Shown piece by piece: positions 1 through 8,345 of a stretch of DNA of 17,898 nt (positions are counted from its first letter, which is position 1; every line of letters starts with the position of its first letter). The stretch is taken from the NCBI GenBank assembly GCA_946482075.1, contig CAMLQG010000077.1, forward strand, positions 1-17,898, written 5' to 3'. The position numbers were made by a program, and so were the translations under genes. Source of the stretch: an uncultured Erythrobacteraceae bacterium (GTDB taxonomy: Bacteria > Pseudomonadota > Alphaproteobacteria > Sphingomonadales > Sphingomonadaceae). The notes beneath the pieces were generated by a model that ran no database searches, was not told the origin of the DNA, and saw nothing but the letters and a program-made list of their open reading frames with translations.

Positions 1-107
1 ACCGGCGCGATCCGCGCCAATCGCTTCACTATATGGTGCGAGCGAATCTTGTCCCCGCGATCGGGCGGAAAAGGCAGGCGATGGGCGAGGAAGAGGATTT
101 CGCCCAT
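1..107 (-). CDS. Glycosyltransferase, TIGR03087-like (XrtA/PEP-CTERM-associated), N-terminal fragment
   Basis: Only the first 35 codons lie in the window; the gene runs off the left edge. The start is the ATG at 107-105, one base after the TGA of the FemAB-like gene, with a G-rich stretch just upstream. The peptide begins [20 protein letters not shown] and continues [15 protein letters not shown]. The pattern 'ILFL-H-R-PFPP-x-x-GDKIRS' is the typical opening of the TIGR03087 glycosyltransferases found in XrtA (exosortase A) polysaccharide loci, where the first beta-strand and the glycine-rich turn form the start of a GT-B fold. The family would act in the cytoplasm on the lipid-linked repeat unit. 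The family call rests on this short N-terminus and on the neighbours. A different GT-B glycosyltransferase is possible. Confidence 0.72.
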   Translation of the reverse strand, partial: MGEILFLAHRLPFPPDRGDKIRSHHIVKRLARIAP

Positions 108-108
108 C

Positions 109-1176
109 TCATCCCAACCCCCGTGCGATCACCGGGCCGAGGCGATTGGCGAGCGGAAGCGGCAGGCGCTTCCACAAGGCGATCCGCGCGGCATGGCGCG
201 GGCTGTTGGGATCGGTGTCCCGCGCTTGCGCGCCGAGTGCGGTCCAGCTCGCATAGGAAAGCGGGCGCGGTTCGAAACCCCAGTTCTTCTTGAAATGATA
301 GGGGCCGCTATTCGTCTTGGAACGGCCGAAATCGAAGCTGGTGCAGCCTCGTCGGCGGGCATGGCACATCAGCTCGTAATACATCCGGTCATTCGCGCGC
401 AGCCCCCGCGCGGCGAATGTGCCCCCGCCCCAGTAAGGCAACACCGCGCCCTTGTGATAGAGCGACAAGACGCTTGCTACCGGCACATCCTGATGGCGGA
501 TCGTCAGAATGTCCGCATCCTCGCCGAACCCGTCCAGCATCGCTTCGAAGAGAGCGCGCGGGAACACGGGGGTACCGAGATTGTGGACGCTTTCGGCATA
601 GACCGCATAATGCGCCGCACGATCTTCGGCCGAAGTGCCGATCTGGACGGTCAGATCCTGTTCCAGCCCCTTGCGCACTTCGGCCCTCTGCTTGCGCGGA
701 ACGGCAAGCAGCTGCGCCTCGTCATCGCCGGCCAGGTCGGTGACGAAGCCGCAATGTGCGTCCGACCTGATCGACCAGTGCCATGGCAGCGTGCCGCCCC
801 GCAGTTCGATCGACGGGCAGGACAGGCGTTGCGCCAGTTCCTCCACTACGGCGCATAGCCGCAAGGCTCCGGTCTGGTCGCTCGCCAGCGCGCCGCCGCC
901 GACCGCGAACCCGCTGGAAGCCAAGGCCCGGCCGAAGATCGGAGAATGGATCTCGGTCAGCGGCAGCCAGCCGGTGATCGCGCCTTCGCATTCGCTCAGC
1001 ACGCCATGCGCTTTCTGGCCCGTCGCGCTTTCGACCGCTGTCAGCCATGCGGGCCGATGAAATATCTCGCCTTCGGGATGGATGGCCACGAACCGCTCGA
1101 TCCGCGCGGCTTCGGCCGGATCGGCGAGAACGGCCAGTCGGATCGCTTCCACCGGAGGGAAGAAAGGCGCGGTCAC
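109..1176 (-). CDS. FemAB-like transferase, XrtA/PEP-CTERM system-associated (TIGR03019 type)
   Basis: This 355-residue protein has the FemAB/GNAT-fold layout of the XrtA-associated family. Family hallmarks are visible in the C-terminal half: '[14 protein letters not shown]' (residues 193-206), '[16 protein letters not shown]' (248-263) and '[20 protein letters not shown]' (281-300). FemAB proteins transfer aminoacyl groups to cell-wall precursors. In this locus the acceptor is more likely a polysaccharide or lipid-linked intermediate, which is inference. The start is GTG at 1176-1174, overlapping the TGA of the deacetylase gene by 4 bp (GTGA), so the two are probably translationally coupled. 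No signal peptide or membrane segment is seen, so it is probably cytoplasmic. Acceptor and donor cannot be read from the sequence. Confidence 0.88.
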   Translation of the reverse strand: MTAPFFPPVEAIRLAVLADPAEAARIERFVAIHPEGEIFHRPAWLTAVESATGQKAHGVLSECEGAITGWLPLTEIHSPIFGRALASSGFAVGGGALASDQTGALRLCAVVEELAQRLSCPSIELRGGTLPWHWSIRSDAHCGFVTDLAGDDEAQLLAVPRKQRAEVRKGLEQDLTVQIGTSAEDRAAHYAVYAESVHNLGTPVFPRALFEAMLDGFGEDADILTIRHQDVPVASVLSLYHKGAVLPYWGGGTFAARGLRANDRMYYELMCHARRRGCTSFDFGRSKTNSGPYHFKKNWGFEPRPLSYASWTALGAQARDTDPNSPRHAARIALWKRLPLPLANRLGPVIARGLG

Positions 1177-2045
1177 GCGGCAACCTTCGCTAGTCTGGTC
1201 GCTTCGCGGCGGGCCAGCACATCCATCCGATCCCAGCGGAACTCGCGGACCAGTTGGCCCAGCTTGTCGGCCATGACGTCGAGCCGGGAATAGTGGCGCA
1301 GGCGCGATTTGAGCGGGGCGGATGCCACGCGCGGCTGATCGGGATCGATTTCCCAGGGATGGAAATAGAAGATGGCCGAACGCCGGTCGCGCCGGTTGAC
1401 CTGGCGGATGGCCCAGCGGGAGAAGCCGTAGGGCAGCACCCGGAAAAAGCCGCCCCCACCCGCCGCCATCCGCCGGCCGGCGAATTCGGCGGTCGTCACC
1501 GGGATCTCGACGAGGTCGGAGGAAGCGAGCGGGCGAAAAGCGAAGCGCGGCGCTTCGCGCCAGCCATAATGATCGTGCACGATGGGGGCCACGCTGGAAC
1601 TATAGGCATAGCCCTGCTCCGCCAGCACGTCGAACGCCCAAGGCGTGCGCTGGTCAATCGAAAAGCTGGGTGCCCGATAGCCGATAACGGGAACTCCTGC
1701 TGTATCTTCAAGTACTTTCCGTGCCTTTCTGATATCTTCTGTGAAGGTGGTGCGATCCATCGTGAAGACGCGGGCGTGATCCCAGCCATGGCTCGCCACC
1801 TCGTGCCCGGCTTCGGCGATGCGCCGCATCAGCGCACCGTTCCGCTTGGCCACCCAGCCGAGAGTGAAGAAAGTGGCCTTGACCTGGGCATCGTCGAACA
1901 ATCGCAGGATCGCATCGACATTGCGTTCGACGCGGCTCGTCAGCCCGTCCCAGTCGTCGCGAGCGATGACTTTCTCGAACGCGCCGACCTGGAACCAGTC
2001 CTCGACATCGACCGACAGGCCGTTGACCGGGCTGGCGTCGTTCAC
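1173..2045 (-). CDS. XrtA system polysaccharide deacetylase (NodB/CE4 fold, TIGR03006 type)
   Basis: This 290-residue protein of the carbohydrate esterase 4 (NodB) fold removes N-acetyl groups from sugars of the exopolysaccharide. Visible motifs are 'LSVDVEDWFQ' (residues 10-19, catalytic base and metal Asp), 'HEVASHGWDH' (81-90, the metal-binding His pair of the SHxxxH type), 'GYRAPSFSI' (122-130) and 'FYFHPWEID' (226-234, the late His motif). The C-terminal part matches the DUF3473-like tail of the XrtA-associated branch. There is no signal peptide, so it probably acts before export or by an unrecognised route. The start is GTG at 2045-2043, preceded by an AAGGGGG Shine-Dalgarno. That sequence lies in the loop of a small GAAAG/CTTTC hairpin, which could modulate initiation. 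Residues 101-120 use rare AT-rich codons. Confidence 0.93.
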   Translation of the reverse strand: MNDASPVNGLSVDVEDWFQVGAFEKVIARDDWDGLTSRVERNVDAILRLFDDAQVKATFFTLGWVAKRNGALMRRIAEAGHEVASHGWDHARVFTMDRTTFTEDIRKARKVLEDTAGVPVIGYRAPSFSIDQRTPWAFDVLAEQGYAYSSSVAPIVHDHYGWREAPRFAFRPLASSDLVEIPVTTAEFAGRRMAAGGGGFFRVLPYGFSRWAIRQVNRRDRRSAIFYFHPWEIDPDQPRVASAPLKSRLRHYSRLDVMADKLGQLVREFRWDRMDVLARREATRLAKVAA

Positions 2046-2060
2046 GAAAGCCCCCTTTCG

Positions 2061-3248
2061 TCAGGCAGCGATAGAATGGCCATCGCTGTTCTCGATCCAT
2101 TCGATCAGCATGGTCAGCGTGTGCCGGATCGTACGCTCCTGCTCGGCCAGACGACCTTCCAGCAGCGTGATCCGGCTTTCCAGCGCCTCGACTTCCACCG
2201 TGGCGCGGTCTCGCGCCATGGCGTCGACCGATTGCGACAGTTCTACCACGGCCTGCTGGAGTTCGGCGATATGAAGATCGCGTTCGGCCAGCATCCCTTC
2301 GAACAGCGCGGGATCGATCGCGGACGCCTCGACGACGGGAGCATCGAATACCGGAACTGCGCGTTCTGCGGCCGGAGACGGCGCCTCCACCGTCGGAACC
2401 GGCGCTTCCTTTCGGGCAGCGGATGCAGGGACGGCGTTATCCATCGCGGCTTCGGCCAGCACAGTGTGCAGCATGCCAAGGTCGATATCGCCGCGCTGTT
2501 CCACCGCGCCCAGCAGCAGCAGCCGGTTGACCAACTGGTTCAGCCGGCGCGGAATGCCGCCGGACATGCGGTGCAGCTCGGGATAGATCGCCGGATCGAA
2601 ACTCGGATTGCCCTGCCAACCCACCCGGTCCAGTCGATGGCGGATATAGGGCTCGATCTCCTCCTCCTCCATCGCCGAGAGGTGATGCGTGGCGATCACG
2701 CGCTGGCGCAGCTGTTCGAGTGCGGGATGCGTCTGCAGCGTCGCGCGGAACTCGGGCTGGCCGAGCAGCAGAGTTTGCAGCAGCGGATGCGAACCGAGCT
2801 GGAAGTTCGACAGCATGCGCAGCTCTTCCAGCGCATCGATCGCAAGGTTCTGCGCTTCGTCCACCACCAGCAGGCAGCGGCGGCCCGCGCGAGCCTCGTC
2901 ATGCAGGAAGCTTTCGAGCGCGCCGAGCGCGGAGGCCTTGTCATGCCCTTCGATGCCGAGGCCGAAGCTCTGCGCCACGACATGGACGATCGCCTCGCCA
3001 TCGAGCGCGCTCGTCACCACATGGCCCACGGTGAGGCGGACGGGATCGATCGTCGCCATCAGGTGAGCGACGAGCGTGGACTTGCCCGAGCCGACCTCGC
3101 CCGTGATCACGATGAAGCCTTCGCCCTGCTGGAGGCCGTAGCCCAGATAGGACAGCGCCTTGCGGTGCGTCGCGCTCCGGAAATAGAAGGCGGGATCGGG
3201 CGTGAGCTGGAAGGGCTTGGCCTTCAGTCCGTAGAACGTGTCGAACAT
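2061..3248 (-). CDS. XrtA/PEP-CTERM system-associated ATPase (ExeA-like AAA+, TIGR03015 type)
   Basis: This is a 395-residue AAA+ ATPase. Walker A is 'GEVGSGKST' (residues 50-58), Walker B is 'CLLVVDEAQNL' (125-135), and the sensor/arginine region 'GGIPRRLNQLVNRLL' lies at 230-244. The start 'MFDTFYGLKAKPFQLTPDP' is typical of the ExeA/GspA-like family and places the initiator at the ATG 3248-3246, which follows a strong GGAGGAG Shine-Dalgarno. An in-frame upstream start at 3311 would overlap the preceding gene and lacks this signal. After the ATPase core comes an Ala/Pro-rich linker (about 272-315) and a predicted coiled coil (about 316-385). The tail suggests a scaffold or partner-binding role in the export complex. 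It sits between the beta-barrel gene and the deacetylase. The client protein is not known. Confidence 0.9.
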   Translation of the reverse strand: MFDTFYGLKAKPFQLTPDPAFYFRSATHRKALSYLGYGLQQGEGFIVITGEVGSGKSTLVAHLMATIDPVRLTVGHVVTSALDGEAIVHVVAQSFGLGIEGHDKASALGALESFLHDEARAGRRCLLVVDEAQNLAIDALEELRMLSNFQLGSHPLLQTLLLGQPEFRATLQTHPALEQLRQRVIATHHLSAMEEEEIEPYIRHRLDRVGWQGNPSFDPAIYPELHRMSGGIPRRLNQLVNRLLLLGAVEQRGDIDLGMLHTVLAEAAMDNAVPASAARKEAPVPTVEAPSPAAERAVPVFDAPVVEASAIDPALFEGMLAERDLHIAELQQAVVELSQSVDAMARDRATVEVEALESRITLLEGRLAEQERTIRHTLTMLIEWIENSDGHSIAA

Positions 3249-3268
3249 GGTGCGTTCTCCTCCCGCGC

Positions 3269-4912
3269 TCAGAAATTGTACCGCAGGCCGACGAGAGCCG
3301 AAGCGATCCACAGATCGCGGAGCTGCTCGCGGCTGACGCCGTCGAGACCCACGGCGACATGGCCGCTGAGACGATCCGCCAGGATCCGCGAATAAGCGGT
3401 TGTTGCACTGAGCGACGTCAGATCGCCAGCCAGATCGAATCCGCTATCGAACCAATTGACCCGGACGCTGCTATCCAGGCTGGAACCATCGCCGAAGGCA
3501 TAGTTCAGATAGGCTGCCAGCCAGTAGTTCTCGTCGGTAAGCCCATCGGCGGAAGCGAGGATCGTGCCTTGCGCGGCAAGGAACTTGCGCCGGTCGTAGC
3601 CCAGGCCGACGCCGGTGGAGACGCGGCCGAGATTCATGCTGTAGGTCGCCGCCACGCCGCGCGCACGGAACGTGGCCGAACGCAGCGAGCCCAGCACATT
3701 GTCGAGACAGGCCGCCCCCTGCGTCTTGCTGCCGACGCAGGTGAACAGATCGCCGCTGATCGGGTTGCGATTGGCGGTGAATTCGGTCGGCAGCGCCTCG
3801 ATCGAGCGGTTGAGCTGGCCGCCGAATCCGGCGACATTGTCATAGACCGAGATGTTGAGCTGGCTGCGCCGCGTCGTCTGCCAGTTGAACGCGCCATAGA
3901 CCGTGGTCGCGCCATAGCGCCGGCCGAGATGCGCCTCCAGCGAGGTACGCGGGCTCGGCCGCCACAGCACGCCGACATCCCAGATGAAGCCGTCGACATC
4001 ATAGGCCAGACGGCGTGGCGCGCTCTTGTCGGTCACATAGCGGCCGTTGGAAACGACCGGATTGCCACCGCTGTCGCGCAGCGCATCCCGGCTGGAGATT
4101 TCAACGTCTTCGTAGCCGACTCCGCCAATGAATGCGAGCGTCGGGCTGACCGGAACGGTGACATCCGCGCGGACGGTGCGATCGTCGATCCGCTGATCGA
4201 GATTGGAGATATCCTCGCGATAGATGCCGCCGCCCACGCCGATGCCGATCGGCAGGATGGTGTCGGGCGCGAAGCCCGCGCGCGCATTCGCGGTGTGGAC
4301 CGTGCTTTCATCGAAGATGTCGGCGCCATCTCCGTCAAGACCCAGCAGAGAGGCGTCGTTATCTTCCACCCGCGTGTAGCCGAAACGATAGTTCGCGGTC
4401 ACTTCGAGATCATCGAAATGGGTGCGCAGCGCCGGGCCGGCATAGATCGAATAGATGTCGGTCGACCCGAAATCGTCGACCAGCGAACCGAACACGGCCC
4501 CGCCATCGCCGTTCGTGCGGGCATGGGTGGCGAGCGCGCCGGCCTCGAAAGCCAGCGTCTGCGGCACGATCGCGGCGGAAACCCGCGCGATGCCGGAGAT
4601 GACATCCGAATCCGACGCATCGCCCCAGCCGAAGCGATGTTCGTAGCGCAGCGACAGCGCACCCTTGGTGTTGCGCCCGTCGATCCCTGCATCCACGCCG
4701 GCCGCGAGCCGGGTATAGGTCAGCGTCTCGTTACCTGGGGAAAGCTCGGCGTTCAGCACTTGAGCGGCCTCGATATAGGGCTGCACGGTGATCCGGCCGC
4801 TGCGATGGGGCTTGCCCTCCTCCTTGTCCTGCGCAGCCGCCGGCGCACCCACAAGAAGCGCGAGCATGGCGACCAGGAACGCCGGAATTCGCCAGTGGAA
4901 GAACTTGAGCAT
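3269..4912 (-). CDS. TIGR03016-like PEP-CTERM-associated outer-membrane beta-barrel protein
   Basis: This 547-residue protein begins with a clear Sec signal peptide (MLKFFHWRIP followed by a hydrophobic stretch, likely cut after AAA at residue 27). It then shows a long run of alternating amphipathic strands and ends in '...VGLRYNF', with the terminal Phe typical of proteins folded by the BAM complex. The composition, length and position fit the TIGR03016 outer-membrane family of XrtA loci. The start at 4912 is two bases after the stop of the kinase gene, so it lies in the same operon. It has been tied to polysaccharide export by gene context only. Because the OPX lipoprotein of this locus is short, this barrel is a good candidate for the actual outer-membrane pore (inference). 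Confidence 0.82.
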   Translation of the reverse strand: MLKFFHWRIPAFLVAMLALLVGAPAAAQDKEEGKPHRSGRITVQPYIEAAQVLNAELSPGNETLTYTRLAAGVDAGIDGRNTKGALSLRYEHRFGWGDASDSDVISGIARVSAAIVPQTLAFEAGALATHARTNGDGGAVFGSLVDDFGSTDIYSIYAGPALRTHFDDLEVTANYRFGYTRVEDNDASLLGLDGDGADIFDESTVHTANARAGFAPDTILPIGIGVGGGIYREDISNLDQRIDDRTVRADVTVPVSPTLAFIGGVGYEDVEISSRDALRDSGGNPVVSNGRYVTDKSAPRRLAYDVDGFIWDVGVLWRPSPRTSLEAHLGRRYGATTVYGAFNWQTTRRSQLNISVYDNVAGFGGQLNRSIEALPTEFTANRNPISGDLFTCVGSKTQGAACLDNVLGSLRSATFRARGVAATYSMNLGRVSTGVGLGYDRRKFLAAQGTILASADGLTDENYWLAAYLNYAFGDGSSLDSSVRVNWFDSGFDLAGDLTSLSATTAYSRILADRLSGHVAVGLDGVSREQLRDLWIASALVGLRYNF

Positions 4913-4914
4913 GG

Positions 4915-5973
4915 TTACCCCCCGTAACCGTAATAGGCCCCGAAGCGGCGACCGCTGGGGCTGAAACGCGCCGCGTTGAGCAGCAGCTTGATGTCGGGAC
5001 AGTCGGACAGCAGCGAGATCGCATCTTCGAGCGCGCTCTGACCGGTCTGGTCAGCCCGCACGACAAGCACGGCCTGCCCGGCATATTTCGCCAGTTCCGC
5101 CGCGGGCGAAGCCGCAAGCGCCGGCGGAGAGTCGAAGATCACCACCCGGTTGGGCGCGCCGCGCGTCAGCCGGTCCAGCACTTCGGCCGTGCGGTTGCTC
5201 GACAGATATTCGCTGTCCGCATTGGTCGGATTGCCGGCCGGAAGCACCGACAGGCCCGGAATATCCGTGCCGATCACGCAGTCTTCCACGCGGATCGTCG
5301 GATCGGCCAGCGCATCCATCAGCCCGCGCCCGCCCGGCAGCCCGAGAACGGTAAGGACCGACGGCTTGGCGAAATCGGCATCGACGAGCAGCACTTCGCT
5401 GTCTTTCTCGGCCGCGATCGCCAAAGCGAGGTTCACCGCGCAGAACGTCTTGCCTTCGCCCGGATGGGGCGAACAGATCAGCACGCGCTGGGGATCAGCC
5501 AGACCCTGGCGCTTCTGAGTGCTGCGCGCCGCGTGGAGCAACTGGCGCTTCACGATGCGGAATTCTTCGAGCAGCGCGGTGACCGCGCCTTCGGGCTCGA
5601 TCAGTCCCTGTTCGCGCAGATGCGCGCGATCGACCGGAACCTGGCGATCGGGGAAGCGGATCGGCTGCGCGGCAGGTGTCGCGGGTTCCTGCGCTGCCCC
5701 GGCCTCGCTTGGCGGCGCGAAGGCCCGCGGCTCCACGGCGACGGGCGTTTCCACAGGCGCCTCGACCGGCAATGGCGCAGCTTCGGCCTCGGCCTCCCGC
5801 CGCCTTGCTTCCGCCTGCTGCTTGCGCAGCCGGTTGGCCGGCGCTGGCGGCAGTTCGGACGGCATCGGGGCCGGCGCGAAACTGCCGAGATCGAACCCTT
5901 CGGCAGCCCTTTCGATCAAGGACTTGCCGTTCGTTTCTTGCTCGGGAATGGAGATCTTCCTCTGATCGGTCAT
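4915..5973 (-). CDS. XrtA-associated tyrosine autokinase (CpsD/CapB, BY-kinase family)
   Basis: This is a 352-residue bacterial tyrosine kinase. Walker A is 'SPHPGEGKT' (168-176), Walker A' is 'LLVDADF' (195-201) and Walker B is 'VVIFDSPP' (277-284). The extreme C-terminus 'FGAYYGYGG' holds a cluster of three tyrosines (347, 348, 350), the usual autophosphorylation site. The kinase is separate from its membrane partner, as in CpsC/CpsD pairs; the chain-length protein lies just upstream. Together they normally control polymer length and export by cycles of phosphorylation. Residues 36-105 form a Pro/Ala/Glu-rich, probably disordered N-terminal extension. The start is the ATG at 5973-5971, with GGAGG about six bases upstream. 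Confidence 0.92.
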   Translation of the reverse strand: MTDQRKISIPEQETNGKSLIERAAEGFDLGSFAPAPMPSELPPAPANRLRKQQAEARRREAEAEAAPLPVEAPVETPVAVEPRAFAPPSEAGAAQEPATPAAQPIRFPDRQVPVDRAHLREQGLIEPEGAVTALLEEFRIVKRQLLHAARSTQKRQGLADPQRVLICSPHPGEGKTFCAVNLALAIAAEKDSEVLLVDADFAKPSVLTVLGLPGGRGLMDALADPTIRVEDCVIGTDIPGLSVLPAGNPTNADSEYLSSNRTAEVLDRLTRGAPNRVVIFDSPPALAASPAAELAKYAGQAVLVVRADQTGQSALEDAISLLSDCPDIKLLLNAARFSPSGRRFGAYYGYGG

Positions 5974-5983
5974 GCCGGCCTCC

Positions 5984-7492
5984 TCACACCACCGATCCGC
6001 GCTGGACGAACTCGATCGCCAGCAGGATCAGGAAGAGACCGCCAAGGCCGCCGGCGGCGGCGTAGAAATGCTTCATGCGCTGGGCTGCGACGACCTTCTT
6101 CGCCTCGGTCAGCGTGTAGGAGACCGTGCCGAGCACCGGCAGGTCGAGCGCGCGTTCCAGATTGCCGGCCGTCGCGAAAGTGGACCGCAACTGACAGATC
6201 ACGAACGCCACACCCACGCCGGCGCCGATCCCGACGATGAGGACGCCGAACAACAGCAACGGGCGGTTGGGCGCGGAGGGCACCTGCGATGTCGTCGGCG
6301 GATCGACCACGTTGAACCGTATCCCGCTCCGTTCGGTTTCCACCTGACCGCGCAGGCGCAATTCCTCACGATCCTTCAGCAGCTTGTCGTACTGTTCTCG
6401 CAGCACGTCGTAATCGCGGCTGATGCGCTGGGCTTCCGCCGCCACGCCGGGCTCGGAAGACTGGTTGGCGACCATCGCGGTGATTTCGCTCTGCAGCGCC
6501 GCCCGGCGGGCCTGGAGCGCCTGGACATTGGCCTGGCGTTCCGCACGGATCGACTGAAGCGAGGTATAGGCGGGGTTCGGCGTGCCGCCGACATCGCCGT
6601 CCTTAGCCACCTGCTTGCGCAGAAGGGCGATCTGGCGCTGTGCCGTCACGACATCGGGATGATTTTCGGTGAGACCCTGGGCGCGCATGCCGGCAAGGCT
6701 TGCCTCCGCCTGGGCCAGCGCGCCGCGCGTGCCGCCACCGCCGGGAGTGATGATCGTGCGGGGCGTCGCGCCGAGCTGACCGTCGATCGCAGCGAGCGCG
6801 CTTTGGGCTGCGGCGACATCGGCGTCGATCCCACGCATTTCGGAACGCATCGAATCGAGCTTCTGGAGCATGGCGGCCGCGCCGCCGATAAGTTCCGGAT
6901 GCTGGGATTCGAACGCCATGCGGCGCTGTTCGGCCGCTTCGAGTTCCTTCTGGCGCGCGGCCAGCTGCTGATCGAGGAACTGCAGCGTATCGCGCATCTC
7001 GCCGCGTCCGCCCAGGTTCTCCTCGCGGATGATGTCGATCATCTTCTGCGCGACGTCGCGGGCAAGCCGGGCGTTCTCGCCATCGGACAGATCGCTGCGG
7101 CCGGATTCGGCAGTGATCTCGAACAGATTGTCCTGCTCGCTCTTCACCTGGATCTGCTTGGCGAGAGCAGCGACCGCGCCTTCCATCTGGCGCGGCGTGG
7201 TCACGCTCTCCCCGATCTTGGTGGAGCGGATCACCTTCTCGAGATTGACCGCGCTCACCAGCGTCTGCTGCACGCGATCGATATCCTCCTTGCGCGTTCC
7301 GATCCCGATCTGCTGTGCCAGGGCATCGTCGATCTGGACGAAGATGCGGGTCTTCGATTCATAGGTGTTGGGGATCAGGGCGACCACCAGCCAGCCCAGG
7401 ATGCACACGCCCCAGGCCACGGCCAACGCCAGCCAACGCCGGCTCCAGACCGAATGGAGCGCCGCACGCAACTCGTCATAGATGGCGTTCAT
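5984..7492 (-). CDS. XrtA system polysaccharide chain-length determinant (Wzz/PCP family, TIGR03007 type)
   Basis: This 502-residue inner-membrane protein of the polysaccharide co-polymerase family has a first transmembrane segment at about 20-41 and a periplasmic domain with long heptad-rich helices (about 170-390). The Pro-rich motif 'DPPTTSQVPSAPNRP' (397-411) precedes a second transmembrane segment (about 411-434), and a third hydrophobic stretch follows at about 476-496. This is the GNVR-type layout. It sets polymer length together with the tyrosine kinase encoded ten bases downstream. The ATG at 7492-7490 follows the stop of the OPX gene by 16 bases, with GAGAAGG in between. The third membrane segment leaves a cytoplasmic loop (about 435-475) where the separate kinase could bind, which is inference. 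Confidence 0.92.
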   Translation of the reverse strand: MNAIYDELRAALHSVWSRRWLALAVAWGVCILGWLVVALIPNTYESKTRIFVQIDDALAQQIGIGTRKEDIDRVQQTLVSAVNLEKVIRSTKIGESVTTPRQMEGAVAALAKQIQVKSEQDNLFEITAESGRSDLSDGENARLARDVAQKMIDIIREENLGGRGEMRDTLQFLDQQLAARQKELEAAEQRRMAFESQHPELIGGAAAMLQKLDSMRSEMRGIDADVAAAQSALAAIDGQLGATPRTIITPGGGGTRGALAQAEASLAGMRAQGLTENHPDVVTAQRQIALLRKQVAKDGDVGGTPNPAYTSLQSIRAERQANVQALQARRAALQSEITAMVANQSSEPGVAAEAQRISRDYDVLREQYDKLLKDREELRLRGQVETERSGIRFNVVDPPTTSQVPSAPNRPLLLFGVLIVGIGAGVGVAFVICQLRSTFATAGNLERALDLPVLGTVSYTLTEAKKVVAAQRMKHFYAAAGGLGGLFLILLAIEFVQRGSVV

Positions 7493-7508
7493 GCCCGGCC
7501 GTGCCTTC

Positions 7509-8153
7509 TCAGAACATGCTTTCGGGGATGATCACGACATCGCCCGGCATCAGCAGGACATTCGCGCGGCTGTCGCCTTTCTTCAGCAGATCGGCCAGAC
7601 GGAGCCGGAATTCCTTCTGCTTGCCCGTCTCCTTGTCGAAGCGGATCAGCTTGGCGCGGTTGCCGGCCGCATATTCCGACAGGCCGCCCACCGCGATCAT
7701 CGCGTCCAGGATGGTCATGTTCGCCCGATAGGGGATCGAAGCCGGCTTCTCGGTGGCGCCGACGATGCGGATCTGCTGGCTGAACGTGCCCGCGAACTTG
7801 TTGACGATCACCGAGACCAGCGGATCGGAAATATACTGCGACAGCTGCAGGCGGACATCTTCGGCCAGCATGGCCGGCGTCTTGCCCACCGCCGGCATGT
7901 CGGTCACAAGCGGGGTGGTGATGCGGCCATCGGGCCGGACCTGCACGCTCGCGCCCAATTCCGGATTGCGCCAGACATGGATGGTCAGTTCGTCGAGCGG
8001 GCCGATGACGTATTCCTCGCCCGGACCCTCCTGCATCGCCACGAACTGGGCAGGCTGGAGCTGGCCGCCGGTGTTGCCGCTCGCACAGCCCGAAAGCGTC
8101 AGGCTGACGAGAGCGCTGGCGGCCACCACGCGGGAAAGACGATCATGCAACAT
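7509..8153 (-). CDS. XrtA/PEP-CTERM system exopolysaccharide export lipoprotein (OPX/Wza-like, TIGR03027 type)
   Basis: This 214-residue lipoprotein has a signal peptide with lipobox LSGC, the acylated Cys being residue 23. A polysaccharide-export domain follows ('YVIGPLDELTIHVWRNPEL', 48-66, and 'VRPDGRITTPLV', 72-83), then one SLBB-like domain (about 128-208). It stops almost directly after 'PGDVVIIPESMF'. It therefore lacks the C-terminal amphipathic helix that lets full-length Wza make its own outer-membrane pore. The start was set at the ATG 8153-8151 because it gives a proper lipoprotein signal and has AAGGA upstream; the frame stays open further upstream but without signal features. 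It appears to be the first gene of the export operon. Confidence 0.91.
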   Translation of the reverse strand: MLHDRLSRVVAASALVSLTLSGCASGNTGGQLQPAQFVAMQEGPGEEYVIGPLDELTIHVWRNPELGASVQVRPDGRITTPLVTDMPAVGKTPAMLAEDVRLQLSQYISDPLVSVIVNKFAGTFSQQIRIVGATEKPASIPYRANMTILDAMIAVGGLSEYAAGNRAKLIRFDKETGKQKEFRLRLADLLKKGDSRANVLLMPGDVVIIPESMF

Positions 8154-8345
8154 CGGCGCGCATCCTTGCGAGTTTCGGAGTCGCCGAACGGCAGCCGACA
8201 GCAGCTGCCATCCACGCGACTTGCGGATCCGACCCTCGCTATCCCCTAAAAGGGTGAACATACCGTTAGTCTTGAGGGCAAAACGCCTCGCTTTCAGCGG
8301 CTTTCTGAGACCCTGTCCCGATCGGGGACGATCTCGATCCCAAAA
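8154..8345 (-). promoter_or_regulatory. Intergenic leader and likely promoter region of the export operon
   Basis: This 192-bp non-coding gap separates the decarboxylase stop from the OPX lipoprotein start on the same strand. It is the only sizeable gap upstream of the export genes, so it is the natural place for their promoter. On the minus strand a weak -10-like TATGTT lies at about 8262-8257, but no good -35 box sits at the right distance. CCCTTTTAGGG, a short dyad, follows it. No confident promoter or operator can be named. Confidence 0.35.
8280..8301 (-). terminator. Possible weak intrinsic terminator after the ligase-decarboxylase operon
   Basis: Read on the minus strand, GCCGCT-GAA-AGC-(GA)-GGC can fold into a 6-bp stem with a two-base bulge. 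It is followed by G and then TTTT. It begins about 45 bp after the decarboxylase stop. The stem is short and bulged and the T tract has only four bases, so termination would be partial at best. Confidence 0.32.

Noticed and set aside
1254..3395. A 713-codon open frame on the plus strand
   Set aside because: It lies antisense to the deacetylase and ATPase genes, both with clear motifs. Its composition is what the complement of GC-rich coding sequence gives, and it has no recognisable domain or ribosome-binding site.
3359..7531. Long plus-strand open frames (3359-4927, 5464-6240, 5972-7531)
   Set aside because: These are shadows of the beta-barrel, kinase and chain-length genes. They are rich in Arg, His and Ala with no motif, and typical of the opposite strand of high-GC genes.
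8315..8329. GTCCCGATCGGGGAC palindrome as a terminator or operator
   Set aside because: There is no T tract after it on either strand, the stem is only about five pairs with a bulge, and no second copy is present to suggest a binding site.
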